This document shows, piece by piece, positions 23,612-33,069 of a stretch of DNA of 64,000 nucleotides (its first letter is position 1; the number at the start of each line of letters is the position of its first letter). Below the pieces are notes generated by a model. That model ran no database searches. It saw nothing but the letters and a program-made list of their open reading frames with translations, and was not told the origin of the DNA. Location of the stretch: NCBI RefSeq assembly GCF_016917755.1, contig NZ_CP070326.1, forward strand, positions 868,001-932,000. Direction: 5' to 3'. The translations under genes and the position numbers were made by a program. The stretch is from Streptomyces noursei. Its GTDB lineage: Bacteria; Actinomycetota; Actinomycetes; Streptomycetales; Streptomycetaceae.

Positions 23612-25767
23612 CGACCACGACGACCGGAACCGTCCCGGTGATCGGTGCCGTCGGCACCGCGCACACCCGTATCGAGGGCCGCGACAAGGTCACCGGCGCG
23701 GCCCGCTACGCCGGCGAGATCCCCTTCGCCGAGCTCGCCCACGGCTGGCTGGTGGTCTCCACCATCGCCCGCGGCCGGATCCGCTCGATCGACGCCGCCC
23801 CGGTGCTGGCGATGCCCGGTGTGCTCACCGTCCTCCACCACGGCAACGCCCAGCCCCTGGAGTCGGACTACGTCGGCCCGATGGGGACACCCGACCCGGC
23901 GCTCCAGCTCTTCCAGCACGACCGGGTGCCGTACGCGGGCTGGCCGGTGGCGCTGGTCGTCGCGGAGACCTCCGAACAGGCCAGGGAGGCCGCCGAGTCG
24001 CTGACGGTCGCCTACGACGAGGAGCCGCACGACGTGGCGTTCGCCGCCGGGCATCCGGAGGCGTACGTCCCGGCGGGCAACCCGCGGGCCGAGGCGGAGC
24101 AGGAGAAGGGCGACCTGGCGGCCGAACTCGCCGCGTCCGCCGTCGTGGTGGACTCGGAGTACTCCACTCCGGAAGAGCACCACCACCCGATGGAGCCGCA
24201 CGCCGCGGCCGCGTACTGGGACAGCGGCCGGCTCGAAGTCGTCGACTCCAACCAGGGCAGCATCTTCGTCGCCCAGGAACTCGCGCGGCTGTTCTCGCTC
24301 GACCAGAGCGCGGTCCGGGTGCGCTCCGAGCACATCGGCGGCGGCTTCGGGTCCAAGGGCACCCGCCCGCACCAGGTGGCGGCGGCGATGGCGGCGACGA
24401 TCCTGCACCGCCCGGTCCGGGTCGTCATGACGCGCCGGCAGATGTTCTCGTTGGCCGGGTACCGCAGCCCCACCGCGCAGCGGGTCCGGCTCGGTGCAGA
24501 TCCCGACGGGCGGCTGCGCGCCCTGGACCACCAGGGGCTGAACCAGACCTCGACGGTGCACGAGTTCGTCGAGCGGAGCGCCGACGTGGCCCGGGCCATG
24601 TACGACGCGGACGCCCACCACACCGTCAATCGGGTGGTCCGCCTCGACGTGCCCACGCCGACCTGGATGCGCGCGCCGGGCGAGGCACCGGGCTCGTACG
24701 CGCTGGAGTGCGCGCTGGACGAGCTCGCCGAGAAGTGCGACATCGACCCGATCGCCCTGCGCGCCCGCAACGAGCCGACGGTGGGCCCGATCTCCGGCCT
24801 GCCCTACAGCAGCCACCGGCTCCTGGCCTGCTTCGAGGAGGGCGCCCGCAGGTTCGGCTGGGGCGACCGCGATCCGCGTCCCGGGGTGCGCCGCGAGGGC
24901 CGCTGGCTGCTCGGGACCGGCACCGCTGCCGCCTCGTTCCCCACCCTGGTCGCTCCGTCCACGGCGGCGGTGACCGCGGAGGCGGACGGCAGCTACACGG
25001 TGCGGATCACCGCGGCGGACATCGGGACCGGGGCACGGACGGCGCTGGCCCTGGTCGCCGCGGACGCACTGGAGGTCACGCCGGACCGCGTGACCGTCCT
25101 GATCGGCGACAGCGACTTCGGCCAGGCGATCCTCGCCGGCGGCTCGATGGGCACGCGCTCGTGGTCCTGGGCGGTCACCCTCGCGGCCCGCTCGCTGCGC
25201 GAGCAACTGGCCCTGGGCGGCACCGTGCCGCCGGAGGGGATCACCGCGCGGTCGGACACCGCCGAGGCGCTGGGTACGCTGCCGCCCCGGGAACGGCACG
25301 CCTTCGGCGCGCAGTTCGCCGAGGTCGCCGTGGACATCGCCACCGGCGAGGTGCGGGTCCGGCGGATGCTGGGCGTCTTCGCCGCCGGCCGGATCGTCAA
25401 TCCGCTGACCGCGCGCAGCCAGTTCCTCGGCGGCATGGTCTGGGGGCTCTCCATGGCCCTGCACGAGGAGGCGGTCCGGGACGAGACCACCGGCACCGTC
25501 GTGGGCGCCGACCTCGCCGGCTACCACGTGGCGGCCAACGCCGATGTCCCGCTCATCGAGGCGGACTGGGTGGACGACCCGGACGAGGACGACCCGGTCA
25601 ACATCAAGGGCATCGGCGAGGTCGGCATCGTGGGCGTCGCGGCGGCCGTCGCCAATGCGGTCTGGCACGCGACCGGCGTCCGCCACCGGCACCTGCCGAT
25701 CCGCCCGGACCGGGTGCTGGCGGCCGGCACCGGCGCGCTCCCGCAGGCCGCCGACGCCCGCGGCTGA
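23608..25767 (+). CDS. Molybdenum hydroxylase, Moco-binding large subunit (YagR/PaoC-like)
   Basis: The 719-residue subunit holds the molybdopterin site and the substrate pocket. The fold begins with TRIEGRDKVTGAARYAGEIP, and includes HIGGGFGSKGT, APGEAPGSYALECALDELAE, and GGSMGTRSWSWAV. The conserved catalytic glutamate is in KGIGEVGIVGVAAA near residue 670. Length is close to PaoC. Substrates are aldehydes or N-heterocycles by family; the exact one is unknown. It overlaps the FAD gene by 4 bases (ATGA). No XdhC-type maturation factor is adjacent, so insertion of the cofactor must rely on genes elsewhere. Confidence 0.9.
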   Translation: MTTTTTGTVPVIGAVGTAHTRIEGRDKVTGAARYAGEIPFAELAHGWLVVSTIARGRIRSIDAAPVLAMPGVLTVLHHGNAQPLESDYVGPMGTPDPALQLFQHDRVPYAGWPVALVVAETSEQAREAAESLTVAYDEEPHDVAFAAGHPEAYVPAGNPRAEAEQEKGDLAAELAASAVVVDSEYSTPEEHHHPMEPHAAAAYWDSGRLEVVDSNQGSIFVAQELARLFSLDQSAVRVRSEHIGGGFGSKGTRPHQVAAAMAATILHRPVRVVMTRRQMFSLAGYRSPTAQRVRLGADPDGRLRALDHQGLNQTSTVHEFVERSADVARAMYDADAHHTVNRVVRLDVPTPTWMRAPGEAPGSYALECALDELAEKCDIDPIALRARNEPTVGPISGLPYSSHRLLACFEEGARRFGWGDRDPRPGVRREGRWLLGTGTAAASFPTLVAPSTAAVTAEADGSYTVRITAADIGTGARTALALVAADALEVTPDRVTVLIGDSDFGQAILAGGSMGTRSWSWAVTLAARSLREQLALGGTVPPEGITARSDTAEALGTLPPRERHAFGAQFAEVAVDIATGEVRVRRMLGVFAAGRIVNPLTARSQFLGGMVWGLSMALHEEAVRDETTGTVVGADLAGYHVAANADVPLIEADWVDDPDEDDPVNIKGIGEVGIVGVAAAVANAVWHATGVRHRHLPIRPDRVLAAGTGALPQAADARG

Positions 25768-25838
25768 ACGGGCCGACAGTCGCCGCCCCGGCCTCCGGGG
25801 CGGCGACCGGTCCGCGCGCCGATCGGGCCCGGCGCCCC

Positions 25839-27803
25839 TCAGGCGACCTTCGTGCAGAGGATGCTCCGGCCTTCGTAGACCTGCCACGAGTAGGTGTAGT
25901 GGCCGGGGTCGGGCGGGCAGGCACGGGTCCCCGCCGAGGCCGGCAGCACCGCCGTGATCTGCATGATGAAACTGAACTCCCGCGGCACGCGGTTGGCGCC
26001 GCAGCTCCACAGGGTGAGCAGGTTGGCGCCGCCCGGTCGACCGCTGTTGGACCGGGCCAGGAAGCACTGGCCGACCCGGAACTGCCGCTCCACGCACAGA
26101 TTGACGGACGAGGAGTCGGTGGCCGTGTGCCACCAGCCGCCGAGTCCCGGCCCGGACGGGCAGGTTCCGGAGCCGAGCACGGAACCGACCCGCAGATAGG
26201 CGTTGGCCGCCTGGCAGTCCACCCGGTCCGGGGACGTCGGGCTCCATCCGCCGTACCCGTTCGCATAGCCGTCGACGCAGTCACCCGCCCGTACGGCGGA
26301 GAAGGCCACGTCGTCCGCGCTCGGGGTGCGGGACGCGACGGGCGTGGGGGACGGCGAGGGCGGGGTGGGCGAGGGCGTGGTTGAGGTCGGGGGGCTGTAG
26401 GTGGTGCCACCGCTTCCGCTGCTGCCGCCCCCGCTGGAGAGGGAACCGACTCCCCCGCCGGCATACGTGCTGCTGCTACTGCTGGCGCTGCTGCTCGACG
26501 TGTCGCCGGGCGAGCCGTCGGCGCCGGTGTGCTCCCACGGCTTCCAGAGCATCACCACCAGCGCGACGATGCCCAGCACGACCCAGAACCCGCCCCCGGA
26601 CGAACCGGAGGAGGAAGAGGAGGAGGTCGAGGGGGGCTTGGGCGAGGGCTTGGGGGCGGACTTGGCGGCGGCCGGCCCGGGGGCCGACGCGGATGCCGAC
26701 TTCCCGGCAGCCGCGGGGGCGGGGGTGGGTTTCCGGGCCGACGAGGGCCGCGGGGTCGGGGACTTGGGGCGTGCTGGGCGGCGCGGTGCGCCATCGGCGC
26801 GTTTGCGGTCCTCGGTGTAGACGCGGGTGGGCTTCGGCGGGGGCGCCTTCCGCGTCCGCATGTCGACCGTGGGCGCCTCCGCGCCGCCGCTCTTGCCCAG
26901 CGCCCGTCCTTGCGCCTCGTACTCCCCGATCAGGGACGTCCAGCGCGGCGGCAGCCAGCCGGCGCCGCGCTGCTGCGTGGGGAACCCGTCGAGTTCCGCG
27001 AGCGCGCGGCGCAGCACCTCGGCGGGTTCGGGCCGGTCCTTCGGATCGGCGGCCAGGCAGGGCCGGATCAGCGCACCGAGCTCCTTCGGCAGGCCCTTGA
27101 GGTCGAGTTCGCCGCGCTGGACGAGGGTGAGCAGGCGGATGGTGTCGGAGGTGTCGGGGTAGGGCGGCCGGCCGACGGCGGTGTGGAAGAGCGTGGCGCC
27201 CAGGGAGTACACGTCGGACGCCCTGGTGGACGGCTCGGCTCGGGCCTGCTCCGGGGAGGTGAAGGCAATGGTGCCCAACGTCAGTTGGGTGCGCGTCATG
27301 TCGTTGGCGTGCGAGATGCCGAAGTCGATGAGGCGGGGCCCGTCCTGGGGCAGCAGCACGTTCTGGGGCTTGACGTCCCGGTGGATGATCTGCGCCTCGT
27401 GCAGGGTCACCAGGGCCTGTGCGACGCCCGCCGCGACCCAGTGCACCGCGTGGGCGGGTAGTTTCCCGGCGCTGCGGACGAGTTCGGCCAGTGAGGGCGC
27501 CGGGATGTACTCGATGGCCATCCAGGGGCGTTCGGCGTGTGCGTCGGCGTCGAGGACGCGTGCGGTGTGGGCGCTGTCGATCCGCCGGGCCAGCTTCACC
27601 TCCCGGGCGAACCGGCGCCGGTCGGTGTCGCTGATGGCGCCCTCGGCCAGCAGCGTCTTGACCGCGACCAGTGCTCCGTCCTTGGTGGACCGCGCCACAT
27701 AGACGCGTCCCATACCGCCAGGGGCGAGGCGCCCCAGCAGGTCGTAGGCGCCGATCCGGCGCGGATCGTCGCCGCCTAGCGCCCTGATGCCCGTATCAGT
27801 CAT
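25839..27803 (-). CDS. Receptor-type serine/threonine protein kinase
   Basis: The 654-residue kinase has a PknB-like catalytic domain (about 15-270) with GRLAPGGMGRVYVARS, lysine in VAVKTLL, IIHRDVKPQNVLL and LIDFGISH. A long Pro/Ala/Lys-rich linker (about 300-400) precedes a single membrane helix near 404-422 (FWVVLGIVALVVMLW). Outside follow a Ser/Gly/Pro/Thr stalk and a domain of about 160 residues with about nine cysteines (CVDGYANGYGGW, CVERQFRVGQC, ILCTKVA). The ectodomain is unlike PASTA repeats, so it probably senses another ligand. The ATG follows GGAAGGTGA. It is monocistronic and convergent with the molybdenum hydroxylase operon. Confidence 0.92.
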   Translation of the reverse strand: MTDTGIRALGGDDPRRIGAYDLLGRLAPGGMGRVYVARSTKDGALVAVKTLLAEGAISDTDRRRFAREVKLARRIDSAHTARVLDADAHAERPWMAIEYIPAPSLAELVRSAGKLPAHAVHWVAAGVAQALVTLHEAQIIHRDVKPQNVLLPQDGPRLIDFGISHANDMTRTQLTLGTIAFTSPEQARAEPSTRASDVYSLGATLFHTAVGRPPYPDTSDTIRLLTLVQRGELDLKGLPKELGALIRPCLAADPKDRPEPAEVLRRALAELDGFPTQQRGAGWLPPRWTSLIGEYEAQGRALGKSGGAEAPTVDMRTRKAPPPKPTRVYTEDRKRADGAPRRPARPKSPTPRPSSARKPTPAPAAAGKSASASAPGPAAAKSAPKPSPKPPSTSSSSSSGSSGGGFWVVLGIVALVVMLWKPWEHTGADGSPGDTSSSSASSSSSTYAGGGVGSLSSGGGSSGSGGTTYSPPTSTTPSPTPPSPSPTPVASRTPSADDVAFSAVRAGDCVDGYANGYGGWSPTSPDRVDCQAANAYLRVGSVLGSGTCPSGPGLGGWWHTATDSSSVNLCVERQFRVGQCFLARSNSGRPGGANLLTLWSCGANRVPREFSFIMQITAVLPASAGTRACPPDPGHYTYSWQVYEGRSILCTKVA

Positions 27804-27949
27804 GCGTGTCACCTTCCCCCGTGTTCCGACTGCCGCGGGTGCCGGCGCCAGCGCCGGCGTCACAGCCGTCGAGCTCGTCAAACACTGTCACGCCGGGGTG
27901 AGTTGAGGAAGACGGAAGGGAAGGCGGCAGGGGCGGATCGGCGGTCTTG

Positions 27950-28732
27950 ACGTTGCGTCAGGCGCGCTCCGCCGGGCCGGTGGGGTGCCCGCCGCGGATC
28001 GGTGGCGGCCCGCAGGCGTACCTCCGGGTCAGGGTCGCGACGGAGGCGTTCCGCCAGTTCGGCCGTCGACTCCGGTTCGTCCAGGGGCAGTTGACGCAGC
28101 CGCGGGTTCGGGTCGGTGGCGTACCGGAGCAGGCCGCGGCGGGGAAGTTGGGGTAGGAGCGTGGCCGGCCGGGGAAGCGGAGGCTGCCGGTCCACCACTG
28201 CCACACCTCCAGGAGCAGCGCGTGGCGCAGGCCGTCGGGGTCGACGGTGACGGGGACGGCGGCCCGCTGTTCCTAGGTGAGGTCGGGCCGCACGGACACC
28301 TCGTAGCGGACGTCGTGGTCGGTGTCCGCGGCGAGTACGGCGACGAGGTCCGGCGCCAGGTGCGGGTTGCGGGCCAGGGCGCGGCGGAGGGCCGGGGCGG
28401 CGGAGGCGGCCAGTCGGGCGGCGAGTGCGGGTGCCAGGCAGCAGGTCGCCGCGGCGCGCTCGCCGAAGTCCTCGGCGGCCCGGTCACCGGCGCGGCACTC
28501 GGCGGCGAAGACCGCGCGGGGCATCGGGTGCCGGGGTGCGCGACGCCCTGCGGTCGACGGCGCAGCCGGTGAGGATCCAACGCTGCCGGGGGTCCTGCTC
28601 GGCGGCGAGGAGTCGGGTCCAGTGCTGGGCGGTGAGGTGGGGCTGGGCCTCGGCGAGCAGGCCGCGGACGCGCCGGTCGGGGTGGTCGACTGCAGCGTCG
28701 ACCACCCCGACCGGCAGCGTAGGCCGCACAGG
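27950..28732 (-). pseudogene. Leucine-rich/HEAT-like repeat protein, degenerate
   Basis: On the minus strand three frames hold pieces of one repeat protein: DHPDRRVRGLLAEAQPHLTA, then ARNPHLAPDLVAVLAADTDH ending at an in-frame stop, then YATDPNPRLRQLPLDEPEST with RDPDPEVRLRAATDP. The DP-x-x-x-VR pattern is that of variant leucine-rich or HEAT repeats common in Streptomyces. At least two frameshifts and one stop break it. Confidence 0.55.
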
Positions 28733-28751
28733 GCGGCCTACGGTGGCCGGG

Positions 28752-29213
28752 TCAGCTCACGCGGACGGTCTTCACGTCGGTGGTGCGGTCCACGTACGGG
28801 TGGCCGCCGCGCGGGCCGTCGACGCCGTAGAGCACGCCGCGGAACTGCAGAGCGCCCTTGTGTGTGGCCTTGACCGTCGCGTCGACCTTGGCATCGGCGA
28901 CGCCCATCTCCACGATGTGGCCGCACTTGACGGTGTGCCAGGCACCCTTCGTGCCGACGCGCTGCTGGGCGCAGAACTGCCCGTACTGGACGCCGTCACT
29001 GTCCCCCCGGCCCTTGACGTGCACGGTCTGGCCGACCTTGACGGCCTTGCGCGAAGCGGTGAGGTCCGCGCCGCCCTTGGCGAACGCCGGGGTGACGACC
29101 AGTACGGCCGCGGCCGTGGCCATCGCGCCCACAGCGGCGAGTCGGGCGCCCCGACGGCCGAGGTTCCCCCGCGTGGCGCGTGCGTTCCGTGCTTCCTTCG
29201 TCTGGTGTGTCAT
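28752..29213 (-). CDS. Small secreted beta-rich protein of unknown function
   Basis: The 153-residue product has a twin-Arg-containing basic start, a hydrophobic segment (AAVGAMATAAAVLVVTPAFA) and a likely cleavage after AFA near residue 45. The mature part of about 108 residues is beta-rich with two cysteines (GQFCAQQ and VKCGH) that could form one disulfide, suggesting an immunoglobulin-like or neocarzinostatin-like sandwich. I do not recognise the exact family. A GGGAGGAAAG site precedes the ATG. Confidence 0.75.
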   Translation of the reverse strand: MTHQTKEARNARATRGNLGRRGARLAAVGAMATAAAVLVVTPAFAKGGADLTASRKAVKVGQTVHVKGRGDSDGVQYGQFCAQQRVGTKGAWHTVKCGHIVEMGVADAKVDATVKATHKGALQFRGVLYGVDGPRGGHPYVDRTTDVKTVRVS

Positions 29214-29447
29214 TTTCTTTCCTCCCCTTGGTGTGGCCCGATCGGACCACACCCCACAAGAGGCGGATCCGGCTGGACGCGTTCCCAACAAGCGCAACAA
29301 AAAGGCGATATGGCGGACACGGTGCCGCGCACCGCGCTCGGCGATTGGGGGGAACCGCGGCTGGTGTCCGCCGCGATCCCGGGTATCTGTGCTGGTGGCT
29401 GCCTGCGCAAGCGCCGGGCCCGGGAGGTGTGGAAGGGAGTGGTTGTG

Positions 29448-30680
29448 GTGGAGCGGACGACATGTTGTGTGGTGGGCGGTGGACCGGCCGGGATGGTGCT
29501 CGCGCTGCTGCTGGCGCGGGCCGGGGTGGCGGTGACGGTCCTGGAGAAGCACGGGGATTTCCTGCGTGACTTCCGGGGCGACACCGTGCACCCCTCGACG
29601 CTGGCACTGCTGGACGAGTTGGGGCTCGGTGAGCGGTTCGCCAGGCTGCCGCAGCGGCGGGTGACGTCCGTCCAGCTGCCGATCGGGCCGGCCGGTTCGC
29701 TGACGACCGTGGGGAACCTCGCCGCGCTGGGCGGCCGCTTCAACTACGTGGCGATGGTGCCGCAGTGGGACCTGCTCGACCTGCTGGTCGACGAGGCCCG
29801 GCACGAGCCGTCGTTCTCCGTGCGGATGGACACCGAGGTGACGTCGTTCCTGAAGGAACGCGGCCGGGTGACGGGCGTCCGCTACCGCACGGCCGACGGT
29901 CGGACCGGTGTGCTGCGGGCGACGCTCACAGTGGCCTGCGACGGCCGGGGTTCGCTCGCCCGGTCCCTGCCCGAGCTGGGGCTGCGGACGTTCAGCTGCC
30001 CGATGGACGCCTGGTGGTTCCGGCTGCCGCGGCACGACGGGGATCCGCACGGGCTGGTGGGCGGGGCCGGGGACCGGCTGCTCGCCGCCAACATCGACCG
30101 CGGGGACTACTGGCAGTGTGCCGCGCTGATCCCCAAGGGCTCGGACGCCGAGCGGCGCGCCGCCGGCCTGGAGGCGTTCATGGTGAACTACGCCTCGGCC
30201 GCGCCCTGGCTCAGCGACCGGGTGCGGGCACTGGGCTCCTGGGACGAGGTGAAGCTGCTGGACGTCCGGCTCGACCGGCTGCGGCGCTGGCACCGCCCGG
30301 GGCTGCTGTGCATCGGCGACGCGGCACACGCGATGTCGCCGATCTTCGGGATCGGCATCAACCTCGCGGTGCAGGACGCGGTGGCCACGGCCCGGCATCT
30401 GGTCGGCCCGCTGCGGGCCGGAGCGGTGGGCCTGCGGGACGTCCGCGCGGTGCAGCGCCGACGGTGGCCGACCACGGTACTGACACAGGCGCTGCAGCGG
30501 TTCGCGCACTCCCGGGTCGTCGAGCCGGTGCTGGCGGGCCGGCCACCGTTCGGCGATCCTCGGCGGGCACGGTGGGTCGCCGAGCGGCTCACCACCTCGC
30601 GGTGGCTGAACCACGCTCCGGCGTACTTCTTCGCCTACGGGGCGCTGCGCGAGCGCCCACCGGCCGAGTCGGTGCGGTGA
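29448..30680 (+). CDS. FAD-dependent monooxygenase/oxidoreductase
   Basis: The 410-residue protein is a group A flavoprotein: CCVVGGGPAGMVLALLLARA at the N-terminus, FRGDTVHPSTLALLDELGLG near 43-62, VACDGRGSLARSL near 165, and the FAD motif LLCIGDAAHAMSPIFGIGIN near 285-305. Family members hydroxylate or epoxidise aromatic and polyketide-like compounds. Several GTG codons compete; GTG 29448 is 8 bases after GGAAGGGAG. It stands alone between a secreted-protein gene and a small unknown gene. The substrate is unknown. Confidence 0.87.
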   Translation: MERTTCCVVGGGPAGMVLALLLARAGVAVTVLEKHGDFLRDFRGDTVHPSTLALLDELGLGERFARLPQRRVTSVQLPIGPAGSLTTVGNLAALGGRFNYVAMVPQWDLLDLLVDEARHEPSFSVRMDTEVTSFLKERGRVTGVRYRTADGRTGVLRATLTVACDGRGSLARSLPELGLRTFSCPMDAWWFRLPRHDGDPHGLVGGAGDRLLAANIDRGDYWQCAALIPKGSDAERRAAGLEAFMVNYASAAPWLSDRVRALGSWDEVKLLDVRLDRLRRWHRPGLLCIGDAAHAMSPIFGIGINLAVQDAVATARHLVGPLRAGAVGLRDVRAVQRRRWPTTVLTQALQRFAHSRVVEPVLAGRPPFGDPRRARWVAERLTTSRWLNHAPAYFFAYGALRERPPAESVR

Positions 30681-30737
30681 GCCGTGCGCCGGGGACCCCG
30701 GCACACGGCCCTGAAGCGCCGTCCTTCCCTCTGTCGC

Positions 30738-31010
30738 TCAGTCCGTCACCTCCGCCAGCCGGAAGGGTCCCGCCCCGCCTGGGGCGTACATCACCGGCAA
30801 GGTGCGGCCCCGCGGGACCACGACGATCGGCTCGTCGCGGTACTCCCGCAGGAAGTGCTCCAGCGGCTCCCAGATCATGCTCCGGTATCCGGCCTCGGTC
30901 CGCTGCTGCTCGAAGGACAGGGTCAGCGCGGAGTCCTCTACGGTGACGCTCACGGCGCCCACCTCGAACCACTCCCCGCCGATCCATGCCTCGAGTCGTA
31001 CGTTTGACAT
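30738..31010 (-). CDS. Small protein of unknown function
   Basis: The 90-residue product has strands VRLEAWIGGEWFEVGAVSVT and EPIVVVPRGRTLPVMYAP around a central helix (YRSMIWEPLEHFLREYRDE). It has no signal or membrane segment. The ATG at 31010 lacks a good ribosome site and may be leaderless. No family is recognised. Coding bias is good and the frame is clean. Confidence 0.6.
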   Translation of the reverse strand: MSNVRLEAWIGGEWFEVGAVSVTVEDSALTLSFEQQRTEAGYRSMIWEPLEHFLREYRDEPIVVVPRGRTLPVMYAPGGAGPFRLAEVTD

Positions 31011-31078
31011 GACGCAAGGGTGCCTGGTGCCATGGCGGACTGGCAATCAGCGGGGGGGGCGGCCGGGCCGGCCCGGGA

Positions 31079-32284
31079 TTACTGGGACGGCCGTTGTGTC
31101 CCCACCCGGCACTTGTCGACGACGACGTTCGACGGGCCTTCCGGGTCTCGTCGGCCGGTATCGGATTCCGATGCCGCCTGACTCTTGGAATTCCGGCGCA
31201 TTTCCTGGAGTCCCTTTTGAATTCCGTCCCGCAGCCATTTACCCAGGGGTCGTTCCACCAGGCGGTGTACCGCGTAGGAAAGCAGCAACATAAAGGCGAC
31301 GATGGCGAGGAGCAGGACGGGCGCCGGCACGTGCTTGCGCAGCACGTCGATGAGGGTGAATCCGATGTACATGTGCAGGAGGTACAGCGGGTACGTCAGC
31401 GAACCGGCGGTCACCAGCCAGCGCCACTGCACCTTGTCGAATACCCCGAGGGCGATGGCCGCCATCACCGCGAAGGCCAGGATGACGCCCACTCGCGCCG
31501 GCCAGCCGTGCGCCATGCTCGCCTTGGCTCCGACGTTCATGATCAGGCGACCGCGGACGTAGTGCTGGGCCAGCAGGAATTCGACCGCGACGATGGCCCA
31601 GAGCAGGAGCGTGGGCTTGAAGCGGTGCATCAGGTAAAAGGCGATGCCGGCGATGAAGTACGGCGAGTAGGGGGCGATGGCCCATACCGACAGGAAGTTG
31701 CTGTTGGCCTTGAGCGCGACGACTCCGGCCACCGTCCACAAGCCGCAGAAGAGCACACACCTGCGGTAGGTGACACCGCGGTACACGACGAGGGCGAAGA
31801 GCAGGTAGAACTTCAGCTCGATGAAGAGCGACCAGTAGACGTCGTCGAGGTCGGAGACTCCCACGCCCTGTTGGAGCATGGTGAGGTTCGTCAGCACCGT
31901 CTCCAGGTTGTCCGCGCTGCGGACGTGCGGCCAGATGGTGAGCACGGCCGCGGTGAGCAGGACCCCGACCCAGTACGCGGGATAGAGGCGGGACACCCGG
32001 GATTTGACGAAGTCGCCGAGCGAACGCCCCCAGGTGCTCATGCAGATGACGAATCCGCTGATCAGGAAGAAGACTTCGACACCCAGCCAACCGAATTGGG
32101 AGAGGTGGTAGAGGGTCGGCGAGATCGCGTGCGGATCATTGCCCCAGCCGTCACGGAGGGTGATGTAGTGGTACGCCAGGACCATCAACGCCGCCACCAG
32201 GCGTAGACCGTCTAGGACATAGAGTCTGGATTTCCCGTGCCCCTTCCCTGGTGCGGCCAGAGTTCCAGGCACAGCGAAGGGCAT
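31079..32284 (-). CDS. Acyltransferase-3 family membrane protein
   Basis: The 401-residue integral membrane protein has about ten hydrophobic helices and acyltransferase-3 motifs: LYVLDGLRLVAALMVLAYHY near residues 21-40 with the R and H of the active site, FGWLGVEVFFLISGFVI near 65, and the long helix pattern YWSLFIELKFYLLFALVVY. Members acylate sugars, exopolysaccharide or peptidoglycan on the outer face using cytoplasmic acyl donors. A GAGGAA site 8 bases upstream fixes the ATG at 32284. No glycan biosynthesis genes are adjacent, so the target is unknown. Confidence 0.9.
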   Translation of the reverse strand: MPFAVPGTLAAPGKGHGKSRLYVLDGLRLVAALMVLAYHYITLRDGWGNDPHAISPTLYHLSQFGWLGVEVFFLISGFVICMSTWGRSLGDFVKSRVSRLYPAYWVGVLLTAAVLTIWPHVRSADNLETVLTNLTMLQQGVGVSDLDDVYWSLFIELKFYLLFALVVYRGVTYRRCVLFCGLWTVAGVVALKANSNFLSVWAIAPYSPYFIAGIAFYLMHRFKPTLLLWAIVAVEFLLAQHYVRGRLIMNVGAKASMAHGWPARVGVILAFAVMAAIALGVFDKVQWRWLVTAGSLTYPLYLLHMYIGFTLIDVLRKHVPAPVLLLAIVAFMLLLSYAVHRLVERPLGKWLRDGIQKGLQEMRRNSKSQAASESDTGRRDPEGPSNVVVDKCRVGTQRPSQ

Positions 32285-32835
32285 CCGAGATTCCTCACAG
32301 TTCGTAGGGCAACGTTCCACCCCATCCCATCTCATACTCAGGACGGGGAAGGCAAGTTCGGTTGAAATGATCGCAAAGATTTTGCCGGCACTCCGCGCGA
32401 GGCGTTACGTGATTCACGTTTCGACCGATGTTGGATACCGCTGAACAATACGGGTCAATACGGATATCGGTCACCCGGCGACCCGGCCATGTGACCCCGG
32501 TCGGAAGTTTTCGGAGAACGCCTCCGGAACACCCGGATCCGCTGTGATCCCCGCGCCCCGGCATGGTGGTTCCCCGATGCTTCAGCTCTCCGCAACCTTC
32601 CCGATGTCCGGTATTTCTATGCTGCGCCATAAGGGTTCGGGGCATATTCCCCGGCCGCCGGGAAATCCGGCTGCGGTGGTCGTCGCGGATTTCCGGCCGA
32701 TGCCCGGAGGCAGCGGCGGTCCGCACCACCCGCCCCTCACTCCCCGTGCACACCCCTCCGGCCCACCACCGCCCGCGCCGCCCGCCGAAGGCGAGTAGGA
32801 CGGAAGCGACGGCTCGTGCGGAGGAATGGTGCGGA
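32285..32835. other. Divergent intergenic region before the first P450 cassette
   Basis: This 551-base stretch separates the acyltransferase from the ferredoxin gene. Its left half is comparatively AT-rich and probably holds promoters. The right half carries the inverted repeat at 32661-32694. No gene is convincing. Confidence 0.45.
32661..32694. repeat. Inverted repeat GGAAATCCG / CGGATTTCC
   Basis: Two perfect 9-base arms (32661-32669 and 32686-32694) are separated by 16 bases. They lie about 140 bases before the ferredoxin start and could be an operator or a leader hairpin of the P450 cassette. Confidence 0.45.
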
Positions 32836-33069
32836 ATGCAGATCGTGGTCGATCTCAACCGGTGTGAGGGCTACGCGCAGTGCGTGTTCCTCGCCCCGAA
32901 GGTGTTCGAACTGCACGGCGAGGAAGCGCTGCTCTACGCCCCGGCGCCGCCGGCGGAACAGGCGGAGCGGGTACGCCGGGCCGCGGCGGCCTGCCCGGTG
33001 CAGGCCATCCTCGTCGGCGAACAGGCCGGCGCCGACGCCGGGACGGGGGCCGGTGCCGATGTCCGGTGA
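32836..33069 (+). CDS. Ferredoxin of P450 cassette 1 ([3Fe-4S] type)
   Basis: This 77-residue ferredoxin has cysteines in NRCEGYAQCVFLAP (C-x5-C) and AACPVQAI, the three-cysteine pattern of [3Fe-4S] P450 ferredoxins. It should carry electrons from the adjacent FAD reductase to the P450 two genes on. The ATG at 32836 is supported by GAGGA upstream and by the matching start of the second copy at 63913. It overlaps the reductase by 11 bases. Confidence 0.9.
   Translation: MQIVVDLNRCEGYAQCVFLAPKVFELHGEEALLYAPAPPAEQAERVRRAAAACPVQAILVGEQAGADAGTGAGADVR

Noticed and set aside
23281..26247. A 988-codon open frame on the minus strand opposite the molybdenum hydroxylase genes
   Set aside because: It is antisense to genes with clear motifs, has no recognisable domain and is explained by the lack of stops in high-GC DNA.
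31050..31060. Poly-G runs here and near 9765 and 53970 as regulatory signals
   Set aside because: Homopolymer runs in intergenic high-GC DNA are common and no structure accompanies them.
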